Positions 21,201 through 29,103 of a stretch of DNA of 64,000 nucleotides are shown piece by piece; position 1 is the first letter of the stretch; each line of letters begins with the position of its first letter. The notes below the pieces were generated by a model, which had not been told where the DNA came from, ran no database searches, and saw only the letters and a list, made by a program, of their open reading frames with translations. Position numbers and translations under genes: made by a program. The DNA comes from Patiria pectinifera (lineage: Eukaryota > Echinodermata > Asteroidea > Valvatida > Asterinidae). The DNA is taken from positions 27,549,513-27,613,512 of the forward strand of contig CM057147.1 in the NCBI GenBank assembly GCA_029964075.1. The letters run 5' to 3'.

Positions 21201-24049
21201 ATTTTTTTCTCATTTTTTGGGTTCCATCAAGTGCCAAGACTAATGTGAAACACAAAGAGGAATAAATCAATATATAAAATGAAATGCTTGTAGGAATCGG
21301 TTCAAACGTAAGAACGTTTAGTGCTTCTCGCAGTAAGTAAAATAACATCTAGTGCAACTTAATATGAACCAAATTTGGACCTCCTTTCTTTCTCTGCACA
21401 GGCCACATCTGCCTGCGACATCATTGTGTGTTACGTCATGAAGGGGCATGCTTACTACAAACAGAAGAAATATCTCAATGTGCAATCTGGAGCTGATACT
21501 GACCCTGATTATGAGGTAAGTGCTTTGTTTCAGTTTTTTATGCCCCGCGGCGAAGCCGAAGGGGCATACTGTTTCTGCCTTGTCCTTCCGTGGGTGGGTG
21601 TGTGGGTGTGTGTGTGGGTGGGTGACCACAAATTCGCTGCCTTGTGGAGACTCACACACAATAGTGAACAAAACATTGTAAAGGTCTCCACAGGGCAATT
21701 TCTATAGATGAATAGGTCTCCACAAGGTTTTCACGAAATAGATATATGGGTTTTACTCAAAAACTAGGAATTTCCAAGGTGTGTTTATTTGTCGCAGATG
21801 GAAGAGTTTTAGAAAAGGGATATTAATTCCAAATTTCAGCCCAGGAAACTTATTCTGGTTAAAATAAGAGCATTTTGAAAATTCACTTTCAAAATTGAAC
21901 ACTTTACTACACGGGAACAAAGAAATGTCTCCACAAGGATACAAATTTTGGAATGGGTGGGTGGGTGGGTGTGTGTGTGTGTCCGGACAAATCTTGTCAG
22001 CGCGATAACTTGAGAAATACTTAACATATGAACTTCAAATTTGGTTTGTGTATTGTTCTTGGTAATCCTAACAATCCTTTTGCATTTGGGGCCGAAAGGT
22101 CAATGGTCAAGGTCACAGTGACTAAAACAAAAGAAATTTTGTCAGCGCGATAACTTGAAAAATACTTTACATATGAACTTTAAATTTGGTTTGTGTATTG
22201 TTCTTGGTAGTCCTAACAATCCTTTTGCATTTGGGGCCGAAAGGTCAAGGGTCAAGGTCACAGTGACTAAAACAAAAGAAATTTTGTCAGCGCGATAACT
22301 TGAGAAATACTTTACATATGAACTTTAAATTTGGTTTGTGTATTGTTCTTGGTAATCCTAACAACCCTTTTGCATTTGGGGCTGAAAGGTCAAGGGTCAA
22401 GGTCACAGTGACTAAAACAAAAGAAATTTTGTCAGCGTGATAACTTGAGAAATTCTTCACATGTGAACTTCAAATTTGGTTTGTGGATCGTTCTTGGTAA
22501 TCCAAATAGGCCTATCGCATTGGGGGTCGAAAGGTCAAGGGTCAAGGTCACAGTGGCTAAAACAATAAAAATCTGATATTTATTCTGAGATCATAGGGAT
22601 TAGGGATTAATTCATATAAAACCTACAGAAGACACTAATGCTGTCAATGAACGTTCCATGTGACCAACTTCGGGTACGGTACGTGTAAGTTGAAGTGTAA
22701 AAGAGTGGTGTTATGTCATGGGAACAGTCACGGTTGCGGGGCATTTGTGTTTGTAAACACACCTGACTTGTTTGTTTTTGTTATTAACCTTGTATTTTTC
22801 TCCAGATTTTTGCAGGGGGGGGGGGAGGAGAGGGTATTTACCCCCAATATATTGCAATATTTTGTAAAGACTGCCCTTTTTATTCAAGTGCCCTTTTTTC
22901 ACCGACATTTAAACCCCCCCCCCCAATATTTGTAGAGAGTGCCCCTTTTTTTAAACAAGTGCCCTTTTTTAAACAATTGCCCTTTTTTTAAACAAGCGCC
23001 CTTTTTTTTACCAGCGACCTTGAAGGATTGCCCTTTATTATATTTTGAATGACCGTCGACAATTGTGTCGGCCTAAAAAATGCCACCCATTGTCCGATAG
23101 TCTCCATGAACGTCCAATTTGAACAGCGCCCATTGAAAGATGGTACCGCTAACGGGAGAACCCCTAACGACATGGGGTCAGGAAATATTTTGGATACTAG
23201 AAAAATTCTGGATTCTAGACGCTCTGTTGTGCAATCTGAGGCAACTTCTGACCACTTTAACAAATTTTCTATGAGCAAAAGGTAATCATTTAAATATCAT
23301 TTTTGAGTTTGTAGTCATTGAATCAGTTATTCTGAGCTATTGAATAAAATTTAGGCTACAATTTTTATTCAGGGATGAGAAGTGGGGGGAACAAACGATA
23401 TGATATCCTCCCACTTTAAAAAGTGGGGGGGGGGGGACAAGTCCCACACTCACGCGCATTCTGCACGCTTTCCTAAAGATGGGGGCGCGTGCGCATTTTG
23501 CTAACCGTATTGGTTGAAGGAGCCCGGAGTGCGTGCATACTACCTGAGTACGACTCTTGTCAGCCTGGTGCCACCACAAAAAATGGCAGTCGCCGAATTA
23601 GTCTATAGACTGCTGTCCACTCATATGATTCAAGGCATTGGAAATTAAAGGCAGCAACACACAAACTTGTCTATCCGCCTCGTGTAGAAGTACCCCCCTC
23701 ACCGGTTGAAAAGAGAGGGCGCCATCTTGCTTTGCGACCGTACCGGTACCGCTTTTCACACACTGCGTGCAGTGCGTGCGTGAACCAGCGGAGTGCTTCA
23801 CCAAAGAAAGCACCATTGCTAGGCAATTTGTGCCCCCTCTCTTGGTCACGCACGGAGCTCATAGAAGGTGGCTTCAGGCACCTAATTACCCCCTTCCCCC
23901 TTTTCAACCGTCAAATTCTTCAACAGGTCCGCTCAGTTTTACAGGATACTGGAAACGAGTGCTCAAAGAATCATGGTTTTTGCAATTGTTTCCTATTTTT
24001 GTAGGGTGAGACACAGAGCTTGTTGACAGAAATACATGGAGCAACTTAG
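9063..24049 (+). CDS. P2X purinoceptor gene 1 (ATP-gated cation channel), ten sure exons plus a candidate last exon
   Basis: Exons 9063-9217, 10721-10898, 11019-11090, 11654-11738, 12600-12705, 13903-13989, 15402-15543, 17280-17410, 18780-18939 and 21402-21515 join in one frame (410 residues); a last exon at 24005 would give about 424, against 388 in human P2X4. P2X receptors are plasma-membrane trimers opened by extracellular ATP. Seen here: the TXK phosphorylation motif (Thr24-Lys26); TM1 near 37-57; ATP-contact lysines Lys74 and Lys76 in VTTKVKG; the NFR motif at 317-319 and Lys337 in LFKAYGI; ten ectodomain cysteines (133, 144, 153, 170, 184, 190, 243, 253, 287, 296); TM2 near 357-384 with NIGSGLAL; and the YXXXK trafficking motif after TM2 (Tyr391-Lys395). 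Intron positions match vertebrate P2X genes. It is closest in feel to P2X4, but the subtype cannot be assigned. A paralogue starts at 45801. Confidence 0.93.
9218..10720. other. P2X gene 1 intron 1
   Basis: 1503 bases holding a C-run (9309-9327), an incomplete copy of the 35156 MITE near 9513-9600 and the MITE at 9745-10087. From about 10319 to the exon it is strongly similar to intron 1 of gene 2 (49838-50247). Confidence 0.8.
9745..10087. mobile_element. MITE, second copy inverted at 30984-31335
   Basis: Imperfect inverted ends (ATGTTTCTTGCCCG and GGGGACAAGAAACAT) enclose a T-rich interior. The same interior, with words such as GGAAACACCAAC and CACAAATTCATCGGAAAATA, occurs in opposite orientation at 30984-31335. 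No target duplication is evident. Confidence 0.7.
10721..10898 (+). CDS. P2X gene 1 exon 2 (ATP-binding lysines)
   Basis: 178 bases: YAIIYKKGYQSTDD, then SSVTTKVKG with the two ATP-contact lysines, ending IWDVSDYVIPPQ. The acceptor is CTCTTAG and the donor GTATTG. The paralogous exon at 50248 differs at roughly a dozen bases. Confidence 0.95.
11019..11090 (+). CDS. P2X gene 1 exon 3
   Basis: 24 codons starting ESDAFFVMTNMIIT and ending GQCPE, the conserved FVMTN block and first ectodomain cysteine. The donor is GTAAGA. It differs from gene 2 exon 3 by one silent base. Confidence 0.95.
11654..11738 (+). CDS. P2X gene 1 exon 4
   Basis: Encodes DPKIANVACNPKAQPPDC and KGERVINGN with ectodomain cysteines 2 and 3. 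The region is variable among P2X receptors and is two residues longer than in gene 2. Confidence 0.92.
12600..12705 (+). CDS. P2X gene 1 exon 5
   Basis: VRTGKCVPYHF through EIEAWCPVEYDMNP, matching STGRCV and AAWCPVE of human P2X4, with three cysteines. It is followed by a GTAAGT donor. Confidence 0.94.
12930..13399. mobile_element. TIR element in P2X gene 1 intron 5
   Basis: The ends GAGTGCGTTC and GAACGCACTC continue into TTACTTCCCCC and GCTTACTCG-type inverted blocks. It is about 470 bases without a transposase. The target duplication is not clear, so the family is not assigned. Confidence 0.65.
13903..13989 (+). CDS. P2X gene 1 exon 6
   Basis: Encodes NVTAVLNESERFTVLIKNTATYAKFHFSK (split at the end), equivalent to the ENFTLLVKN and PKFNFSK region of human P2X4. 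The acceptor is CTTAACAG and the donor GTAGGT. Confidence 0.93.
14130..14623. mobile_element. 494-base foldback element in intron 6
   Basis: Two inverted arms of about 235 bases (start TTAAAGAGGTTGTGGAATGC) flank a spacer of only about 20 bases near 14360-14381. The inner arm halves are almost identical, while the outer halves have small gaps and substitutions. Transcription of the intron would give a long RNA hairpin. Confidence 0.8.
14881..15320. mobile_element. hAT-like element in intron 6
   Basis: Inverted ends resemble CAGGGCTGT (left CAGGAGTGTGCAT, right ACAGCCCTG). Near-identical 8-base flanks TACACAAA and TAAACAAA could be a decayed target duplication. The interior carries GGGTACCC and GGGTACTCG words at both ends. 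Confidence 0.6.
15402..15543 (+). CDS. P2X gene 1 exon 7
   Basis: RNILESSNTSYLKGCMYN and RFCPIFKLGDII, matching RNILPN and FCPIFRLGKIV of human P2X4, with cysteines 7 and 8. The donor is GTGAGT. Confidence 0.95.
15544..17279. other. P2X gene 1 intron 7
   Basis: Non-coding, AT-rich, with the 16343-16932 element inside. Nothing else is recognised. Confidence 0.7.
16343..16932. mobile_element. hAT-like element built of GTACTC repeats
   Basis: Inverted ends CAGTGTTGTAGT and ACTACAACACTG are flanked by a perfect 8-base duplication GATTTTTC (16335-16342 and 16933-16940). About half of the interior is degenerate hexamer GTACTC/TACTCG repeat, largely at the two ends. The centre (about 16520-16720) is unique sequence. 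Confidence 0.8.
17280..17410 (+). CDS. P2X gene 1 exon 8
   Basis: GGVIAISINWDCNLDYNWND through KGYNFR, with the INWDCNLD block, cysteines 9 and 10, and the NFR motif that contacts ATP. The exon ends inside the arginine codon. Confidence 0.95.
17578..18062. mobile_element. Element with GGTAACCGGCGG tandem interior
   Basis: Imperfect inverted ends (TAGGGATCAGATATATATC, and its counterpart near 18035-18060) enclose about nine 12-base units of GGTAACCGGCGG (17602-17700). A single related piece lies near the right end. It sits in P2X gene 1 intron 8. Confidence 0.6.
18140..18440 (+). repeat. Dispersed repeat, copy also at 21640-21960
   Basis: The blocks GTCTCCACAGGGCA, TCTATAGATGAAT, GTCTCCACAAGG and TTTTACTCAAAAACTAGGAA occur in the same order at 21660-21940. 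At the second site they lie inside a longer repeat unit starting near 21541. Confidence 0.75.
18780..18939 (+). CDS. P2X gene 1 exon 9 (Lys337, TM2 start)
   Basis: FSNFYQDSIGIDTRTLFKAYGI, then FKVIVTGTAGKFDF and MLNIGSGLALLTI. It includes the conserved ATP-contact lysine and the pore-lining glycine-serine segment. The acceptor is CTCTGCAG and the donor GTAAGT. Confidence 0.95.
18960..20900 (-). repeat. Purine-rich minisatellite, unit about 105-115 bases
   Basis: Units carry AGGATGGGGCTGGAGTAG, GGTGTGGTAGAGGTTGGATG and GATAGCTTAGGAGTAAGG. There are about 12 recognisable units from 19570 on, and more degenerate ones before. The plus strand is almost all A and G. Reverse-strand open frames of 60-208 codons here are repeat artefacts. 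A hAT-like element interrupts it at 19379. Confidence 0.9.
19379..19569. mobile_element. hAT-like MITE inside the minisatellite
   Basis: Ends CAGTGGCGTAGCCA and TGGCTACGCCACTG. A perfect 8-base duplication CTTAGGAG (19371-19378 and 19570-19577) is a word of the minisatellite itself, so the insertion came after array expansion. A relative lies at 32180. Confidence 0.88.
21402..21515 (+). CDS. P2X gene 1 exon 10 (TM2 end, cytoplasmic tail)
   Basis: ATSACDIIVCYVMK, then YYKQKKYLNVQSGADTDPDYE. It completes TM2 and holds the YXXXK membrane-stabilising motif. The donor GTAAGT follows in phase 0. Confidence 0.93.
21541..22620 (+). repeat. Compound repeat starting with a GGCGAAGCC hairpin
   Basis: Opens with the hairpin TGCCCCGCGGCGAAGCCG, then a GGGTGTGTGG tract, a block shared with 18140-18440, and a 4-unit tandem array (21996-22570). 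It lies in P2X gene 1 intron 10. Confidence 0.75.
21996..22570 (+). repeat. Four tandem units, period 145 bases
   Basis: Units start at 21996, 22141, 22286 and 22431 with GTCAGCGCGATAACTTGA and contain GGTCAAGGTCACAGTG. Units 2 and 3 are almost identical; unit 4 is the most diverged. Confidence 0.93.
22621..24004. other. Non-coding stretch, probable P2X gene 1 intron 10
   Basis: Contains several C-runs and repeated words of the kind GCCCTTTTTTTAAACAA (22870-23035), but no exon was found. Confidence 0.5.
24005..24049 (+). CDS. Candidate last coding exon of P2X gene 1
   Basis: A strong acceptor (TTTCCTATTTTTGTAG) is followed in phase 0 by GETQSLLTEIHGAT and a stop, giving a 14-residue tail. 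P2X tails vary too much for homology to decide. A competing acceptor (TTGTCTTTTCAG, exon from 29301) would add only three residues and a stop. The choice rests on splice-site shape alone. Confidence 0.4.
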   Translation, partial: GETQSLLTEIHGAT

Positions 24050-24960
24050 AAACTATTACATGTACATGATTAAGAGGCCACATGTAAGCATCCCAAATTG
24101 ATATTTGCCTCATCAAATGCAACTGCCATGCTTTTTAGAAACCAATTATACATTTTCCAGTCTACTGGATATTTCCGATTGAAAACTCTTTCATCTGTTG
24201 TAACGCTGTTTAAACTTCAAACCACTACTGCTGCTGCAAACCATTGATCGCATCAATAGAATTCTTATTTGCAACTGGCCTCTATATTTCTAAACGCGTC
24301 TTGTTTGGTGTTCTAAAAAAATGCCATGCATATCTTGATCATTTTTAGCAAAGGTGTCATGTAGGAACTCTTCAGCACACTCTCTTTCATATTCTTCCTT
24401 TCGTGAAATGATTTGTTTGCTTTTCCCATTCGTAACTCAAGCCTCAACTGTGATGAGAATGGACTTGGAAGGCAGACAAAACTGAAATTTTACTCATTAG
24501 GACTTTTGGGGTGTCGATGGAGGAGAGGGGGAGGGTGCTTAGGAGGTGCTAGTTGGCTTACAGCTGTGAGTCGGGGGTTGGTGGAGGTTGCAGTCCCCCT
24601 CCCAACTCCACCTCTTTCGGATCTGCCATAGTGTGCATAAATTGTGCACATTAAACTCGAGCTTGCTTGTCCATTTTACATTAACTTCTTTGTCATGTTT
24701 GTAGAGTAAACACTTTTCTCTGTTAGAAGGTTGGTTGATTTTTTATTTATTTTTTTTAGTAATAATTTTTGTAATCTTTTGTTTGTTTCGTTGTACATGT
24801 GTCATCCGGCTATAGAAATTAAAAAACAACCCCATGCAGATCAACATTGTTCGCAGAATCGCTAAGCTCCCACAAAACTATCACAACTTATGCAGAGTCA
24901 AGTCACGAGCTTTTCAAGTGAACTGTGACAACGACAGTCCATTGTCATTGTTTGTCCCCA
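24050..24960. other. Possible 3' untranslated region or spacer
   Basis: No exon or repeat is recognised. T-rich stretches occur near 24730-24790. No convincing AATAAA with downstream element was seen. Confidence 0.35.
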
Positions 24961-24964
24961 TCAC

Positions 24965-25325
24965 TTGTGACTTGACTGGTGATTTGACTGGTGATTTGAC
25001 TTGTGAATTGACTGGTGATTTTACTGGTGATTGACTTGTGATTTGACTTGTGGTTTGACTTGTGATTTGGCTTGTGATTTGACTTGTGGTTTGACTTGTG
25101 ATTTTACTTGTGATTTGACTGGTGATTTGACTTGTGATTCGACTTGTGATTTGACTGGTGATTCGACTGGTGATTGGACTTGTGAATGACTTGTGATTTG
25201 ACTTGTGATTTGACTGGTGATTTGACTTGTGAGATGACTTTTGATTTGACTTTTGATTTGACTGGTGATTTGACTTGTGATTTAACTTGTGATTTGACTT
25301 GTGATTTGACTTGTGATTTGACTTG
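24965..25325 (+). repeat. Minisatellite, 12-base unit GTGATTTGACTT (left part)
   Basis: About 28 units of TGATTTGACTTG or TGATTTGACTGG with scattered substitutions. The array resumes at 28886 after the LINE, with the same unit. Confidence 0.92.
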
Positions 25326-25486
25326 AGTTTTGATGCGCCTGGTGGCTGCTCATACCGTTAGCTCTCCCGATCACGTTATTGTATCCGGGATCTACGGCTC
25401 TAATTGAGGAGGAAAATCAACTGGAGTATCAAGTAACGACTTGTCATCATTCCTAGATTCATTTCAGTATCAAATTATTTGTCAAT

Positions 25487-28400
25487 TTGACAAGATTGCG
25501 AGATACTTTTTTCATCGAAGTCAAACTGAAGCTAATACTGTCTACTGCACCACACTGTTTGGACAGCTTTCTACATACACCAATGGCCAAGCCTGCATTG
25601 TTGGTTCCAGTATTGTGTGCATTGTCTGCACTAATTGCGCCACCAGTTATCTCTCTTGTCACCCATTCAACAGTGACAGTAATGGAATACCAGCCAGCCC
25701 ACTCCTATTCAAGAGACGAACTGATTCGCCTGAACAATAGACAGCTAAAGCTACCTCTGGATGTGTACAAATGTATACAAAATGTATACAATCTTGGAGT
25801 AGTTAAACCAACTAGAAGGGGCTGCAGAGGAGGAATAAAACGACACGTGCAGCAACATTTGGCAGTCCCACCTAACCCATGTTCGAATTTGCCTCATGAC
25901 AATTCCCCTCATCATACTCAGACAAAGAAAAACACAAAATTCTGTTCAGTTAACCTTCAGTCAATCAGAAATAAAACCACAGCATTCGTGGACTTCATCT
26001 TAGACAACAAATTCGACGTTGTCGCAATCTCAGAAACATGGTTGAAGCCTGGAGATGAAGCAATCATAAATGACATCACCCCGGCTGGCTTCTCAATCCA
26101 GCACATCCACCGCCCTTCTTCTAAACGAGGAGGAGGTCTTGCCCTTCTCTACAAGTCCGGATTAACTGTCCGATGCCATAATATCCAGCCATCACCCAAA
26201 TCATTCGAGTGTTTATATGCTGAACTCATAAGCACTTCAAACTCAATCTCCATAGTGCTTATCTACCGCCCACAGACAAAATCCACTGGTTGCTCTTTCA
26301 ATGTTTTCATTGATGAATTCTCGTCCATCATTGACCAGCTCTTACTAAACCCAATGCCCATTTTCATCACTGGTGACTTCAATGTTCATGTGGATGACCT
26401 AACTGACACAAATGCATGTAGTTTTGCAGTGTTGCTCTCAAGCAGTGGCCTACACCAACACATCTCGGATGCTACCCATACTGCCGGTCATACACTTGAC
26501 TTGCTGATCACACGAACATCGGACATTGCAGTATTCTCCAATCCCCAAATCGTTGGTGGACTATCAGATCATAATGCTATAACATGTGATCTTTTGCTCG
26601 AAAAGCCACGTACTCTCACCAAGGTTATTTTCAAACGCCACATCAACGCCATAGATACTGTTCAATTCTGCAATGACATAGCCGTTTCGGATCTATTCCA
26701 CTCAACCCCCACGGCTGCTCTAGGAACTAGGGTGAAAAGGTACAACAATACCCTGAAAAAACTCCTGGATAAACATGCCCCAAGCAAGAAACGCACAATA
26801 CAAATTCGACCCAACTGCTTGTGGTATAGCGATGATCTTCATACTGAAAAGCAGAAACGGCGACATCTAGAACGTGCCTGGAGACGATCCCGTCTCGAAA
26901 TTGATCGCCTGCTCTACCAAGAACAAAAGCAAAAGGTCAATCACATGATGGCGACCGCTAAGTCAAACTACTACAACAAGCTGTTCTTGGCCAATGCCAA
27001 AGACCAAAAACAGCTTTTCAAACTAACTGACCGATTACTTCACAGGTGTCGTGAGTCCCCTCTCCCTGAAGGCAGTGACGAGAATCTGGCAAATGAGTTC
27101 TGCTGTTCCTTCACTGAGAAGATCCAGAAGATTCGCCAAGGTTTCAAGCGTGTTACTACTGATTTGCTGCACGAGGAAGAGCTCTGTGCCTCACGTCACC
27201 TCACATCATTTCAGCCAGTTACAGAAAATGATGTGTCTAACATTCTCAGTAAATCATCATCTAAATCCTGCGAATTAGATCCAATTCCATCATCCCTGTT
27301 TAAGAAATGCTCAGCTTCCCTTGTGCCGGTTGTCACTGGCATCATTAATGACAGTTTACTGTTTGGTGATGTACCGGATGATATGAAAGTTGCTCAGATA
27401 CGACCTCTTTTAAAGAAGCCGCATCTAAACAAAGAGGAAATGAAGAATTACAGACCAGTCTCGAATCTTTCCCTTTTGAGTAAAACCCTTGAGAGGGTAG
27501 TCTTAATGCAACTCTCATCTTTCTTAATTGAGAACAATCTACACGACCCACATCAATCTGCCTTCCGTGCTAATCACAGCGTCGAGTCTGCCACCCTCAA
27601 AATCCAAAATGACCTGTTGCAGGCTATGGACAAGCGCAAGATATCATTGCTCGTGTTGCTCGACCTATCAGCAGCTTTTGATACAGTTGACCATCCCACA
27701 TTATTCAGCCGCCTCAACACTCGTATTGGGATAGATGGAGTTGCATTAGACTGGTTTAAATCATACCTTAATGACCGATCTCAATTTGTCCGGGTCAATG
27801 ATTCAAGTTCATCTACTGTCTCTCTTGATTTTGGGCTACCTCAAGGATCAGTCCTAGGGCCCGTCTTGTTCTCTCTGTATACAATGCCACTTGGTGAAAT
27901 CATTCGAAAGCATGGTCTATCCTATCATTGTTATGCAGATGATACCCAATTATATATGTCAGTAGACCCTCAACAACACAAGGTTGATTCAGCAATCCAG
28001 CAGATGGAAACATGCATTGATGACGTACGTTCTTGGATGACTCACAACTGGCTCAAATTCAACGATGAAAAGACCGAATTTATCATCATAGGTTCAAAGC
28101 AGCAATCGTGCAAAGTTCCTGTTCCATCCATAAGGGTTGGTGATTCAACCATCATGCCATCAAATCAAGTCAGAAATCTTGGTATTATCTTTGATTCATC
28201 TCTATCCATGGAATCTCACCTTACATCAATCTCTAGATCAGTCTGCATGTCGATCCGTAACATCGGACACATACGAAAATATCTTGACAAACACACAACT
28301 GAAATACTTGTTCACGCTTTCATCACATCCAAAATTGACATGGGCAATTCACTATTGTATGGCATTAACTTAAATCAACTAAACCGTTTGCAGCGACTAC

Positions 28401-28609
28401 AAAACATCAGTGCCAGACTAATCTCTCTCACTAGTAAACATTCTCACATCACTCCTGTACTAGCAGATCTCCACTGGCTTCCAGTATCATACAGAATTAA
28501 ATACAAACTGGGCCTATTCGTATACAAAATCCTCCACAACAATGCCCGAGTATCTCATCGACCTCATCCACCCGTACTCAACAGCACGCACCGGACTCCG
28601 CTCCAGTGA
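25487..28609 (+). CDS. LINE endonuclease / reverse transcriptase polyprotein
   Basis: 1040 codons. The real start may be Met66 (25682), just before DELIRLNNRQLKLP. The apurinic-type endonuclease occupies about residues 148-390: SVNLQSIRNKT, ISETWLKP, ITGDFNVHVDD (near residue 294), HTLDLLITR and GLSDHNAI. The reverse transcriptase runs from about residue 590 to 860: LLDLSAAFDTVDH, GLPQGSVLGPVLF and the catalytic box YADD in HCYADDTQLY (near residue 814). The protein nicks target DNA and copies the LINE RNA into it. The C-terminal conserved region starts in this frame, but the frame shifts near 28545. The last part (LWGDRSFAAASTRVWNQLPL, ending near 28796) is in the next frame. The element is therefore young but damaged. 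Confidence 0.9.
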   Translation: MTRLRDTFFIEVKLKLILSTAPHCLDSFLHTPMAKPALLVPVLCALSALIAPPVISLVTHSTVTVMEYQPAHSYSRDELIRLNNRQLKLPLDVYKCIQNVYNLGVVKPTRRGCRGGIKRHVQQHLAVPPNPCSNLPHDNSPHHTQTKKNTKFCSVNLQSIRNKTTAFVDFILDNKFDVVAISETWLKPGDEAIINDITPAGFSIQHIHRPSSKRGGGLALLYKSGLTVRCHNIQPSPKSFECLYAELISTSNSISIVLIYRPQTKSTGCSFNVFIDEFSSIIDQLLLNPMPIFITGDFNVHVDDLTDTNACSFAVLLSSSGLHQHISDATHTAGHTLDLLITRTSDIAVFSNPQIVGGLSDHNAITCDLLLEKPRTLTKVIFKRHINAIDTVQFCNDIAVSDLFHSTPTAALGTRVKRYNNTLKKLLDKHAPSKKRTIQIRPNCLWYSDDLHTEKQKRRHLERAWRRSRLEIDRLLYQEQKQKVNHMMATAKSNYYNKLFLANAKDQKQLFKLTDRLLHRCRESPLPEGSDENLANEFCCSFTEKIQKIRQGFKRVTTDLLHEEELCASRHLTSFQPVTENDVSNILSKSSSKSCELDPIPSSLFKKCSASLVPVVTGIINDSLLFGDVPDDMKVAQIRPLLKKPHLNKEEMKNYRPVSNLSLLSKTLERVVLMQLSSFLIENNLHDPHQSAFRANHSVESATLKIQNDLLQAMDKRKISLLVLLDLSAAFDTVDHPTLFSRLNTRIGIDGVALDWFKSYLNDRSQFVRVNDSSSSTVSLDFGLPQGSVLGPVLFSLYTMPLGEIIRKHGLSYHCYADDTQLYMSVDPQQHKVDSAIQQMETCIDDVRSWMTHNWLKFNDEKTEFIIIGSKQQSCKVPVPSIRVGDSTIMPSNQVRNLGIIFDSSLSMESHLTSISRSVCMSIRNIGHIRKYLDKHTTEILVHAFITSKIDMGNSLLYGINLNQLNRLQRLQNISARLISLTSKHSHITPVLADLHWLPVSYRIKYKLGLFVYKILHNNARVSHRPHPPVLNSTHRTPLQ

Positions 28610-28796
28610 GCTCATGATGCTTCACGAGCCCAGGACCTCCACTCTATGGGGTGACAGATCCTTTGCTGCAGCGTCAACCCGAGTGTGGAACCAACTCCCT
28701 CTGGCTATCAAATCATCTCCATCCATCACAACATTTAAGACAAACATAAAATCTCACCTGTACAAACAAGCTTACTCTCACAATACACAATCCTAA
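28542..28796 (+). pseudogene. Frameshifted C-terminal end of the LINE protein
   Basis: The frame that follows the shift encodes EYLIDLIHPYS, DRSFAAASTRVWNQLPL and TFKTNIKSHLYKQAY. This is the usual end of L2/CR1-type proteins in many animals. A one-base-scale indel near 28545 separates it from the main frame. Confidence 0.75.
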
Positions 28797-28885
28797 CTTG
28801 ACTTTCTCCTCGAGCGCCATGAGCGCCTATTTTTGGCGGATACCGGCGCTTTACAAATGTTCTTTTATTATTATTATTATTATTG

Positions 28886-29103
28886 TGAATTGACGTGTGA
28901 TTTGACTGGTGATTGACTTAATTGTGATTTGATTGGTGATTGACTTAATTGTGATTTGACTGGTGATTGACTTAATTGTGATTTGACTTGTGATTTGACT
29001 TGTGATTTAACTTGTTATTTGACTTGTGATTTGACGTGTGATTTGACGTGTGAATTGACGTGTGATTTGACTTGTGACTTGACTTGTGATTTGACGTGTG
29101 ATT
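28886..29103 (+). repeat. Minisatellite, 12-base unit (right part)
   Basis: Continuation of the 24965 array with units TGATTTGACTTG and TGATTTGACGTG, plus three longer units containing GATTGACTTAATTG. Confidence 0.9.

Larger units (their letters stand above)
25330..28884 (+). mobile_element. L2/CR1-like LINE, almost full length
   Basis: It starts abruptly within the minisatellite near 25330. It carries one long reading frame and ends with GGCGCTTTACAAATG followed by an (ATT)n tail at 28864-28884. The ATT-type tail and the RT/EN protein fit the L2/CR1 group, which primes reverse transcription at microsatellite-like 3' ends. Target duplications cannot be recognised because the flanks are repetitive. 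No separate ORF1 is seen. Confidence 0.85.

Noticed and set aside
21375-21707. P2X gene 1 reading through exon 10 without splicing
   Set aside because: The extension enters a dispersed repeat directly after a strong GTAAGT donor.
24437-24475. Alternative last P2X exon after GTAACTCAAG
   Set aside because: Weak pyrimidine tract and an immediate stop after three codons; the 24005 site is better.
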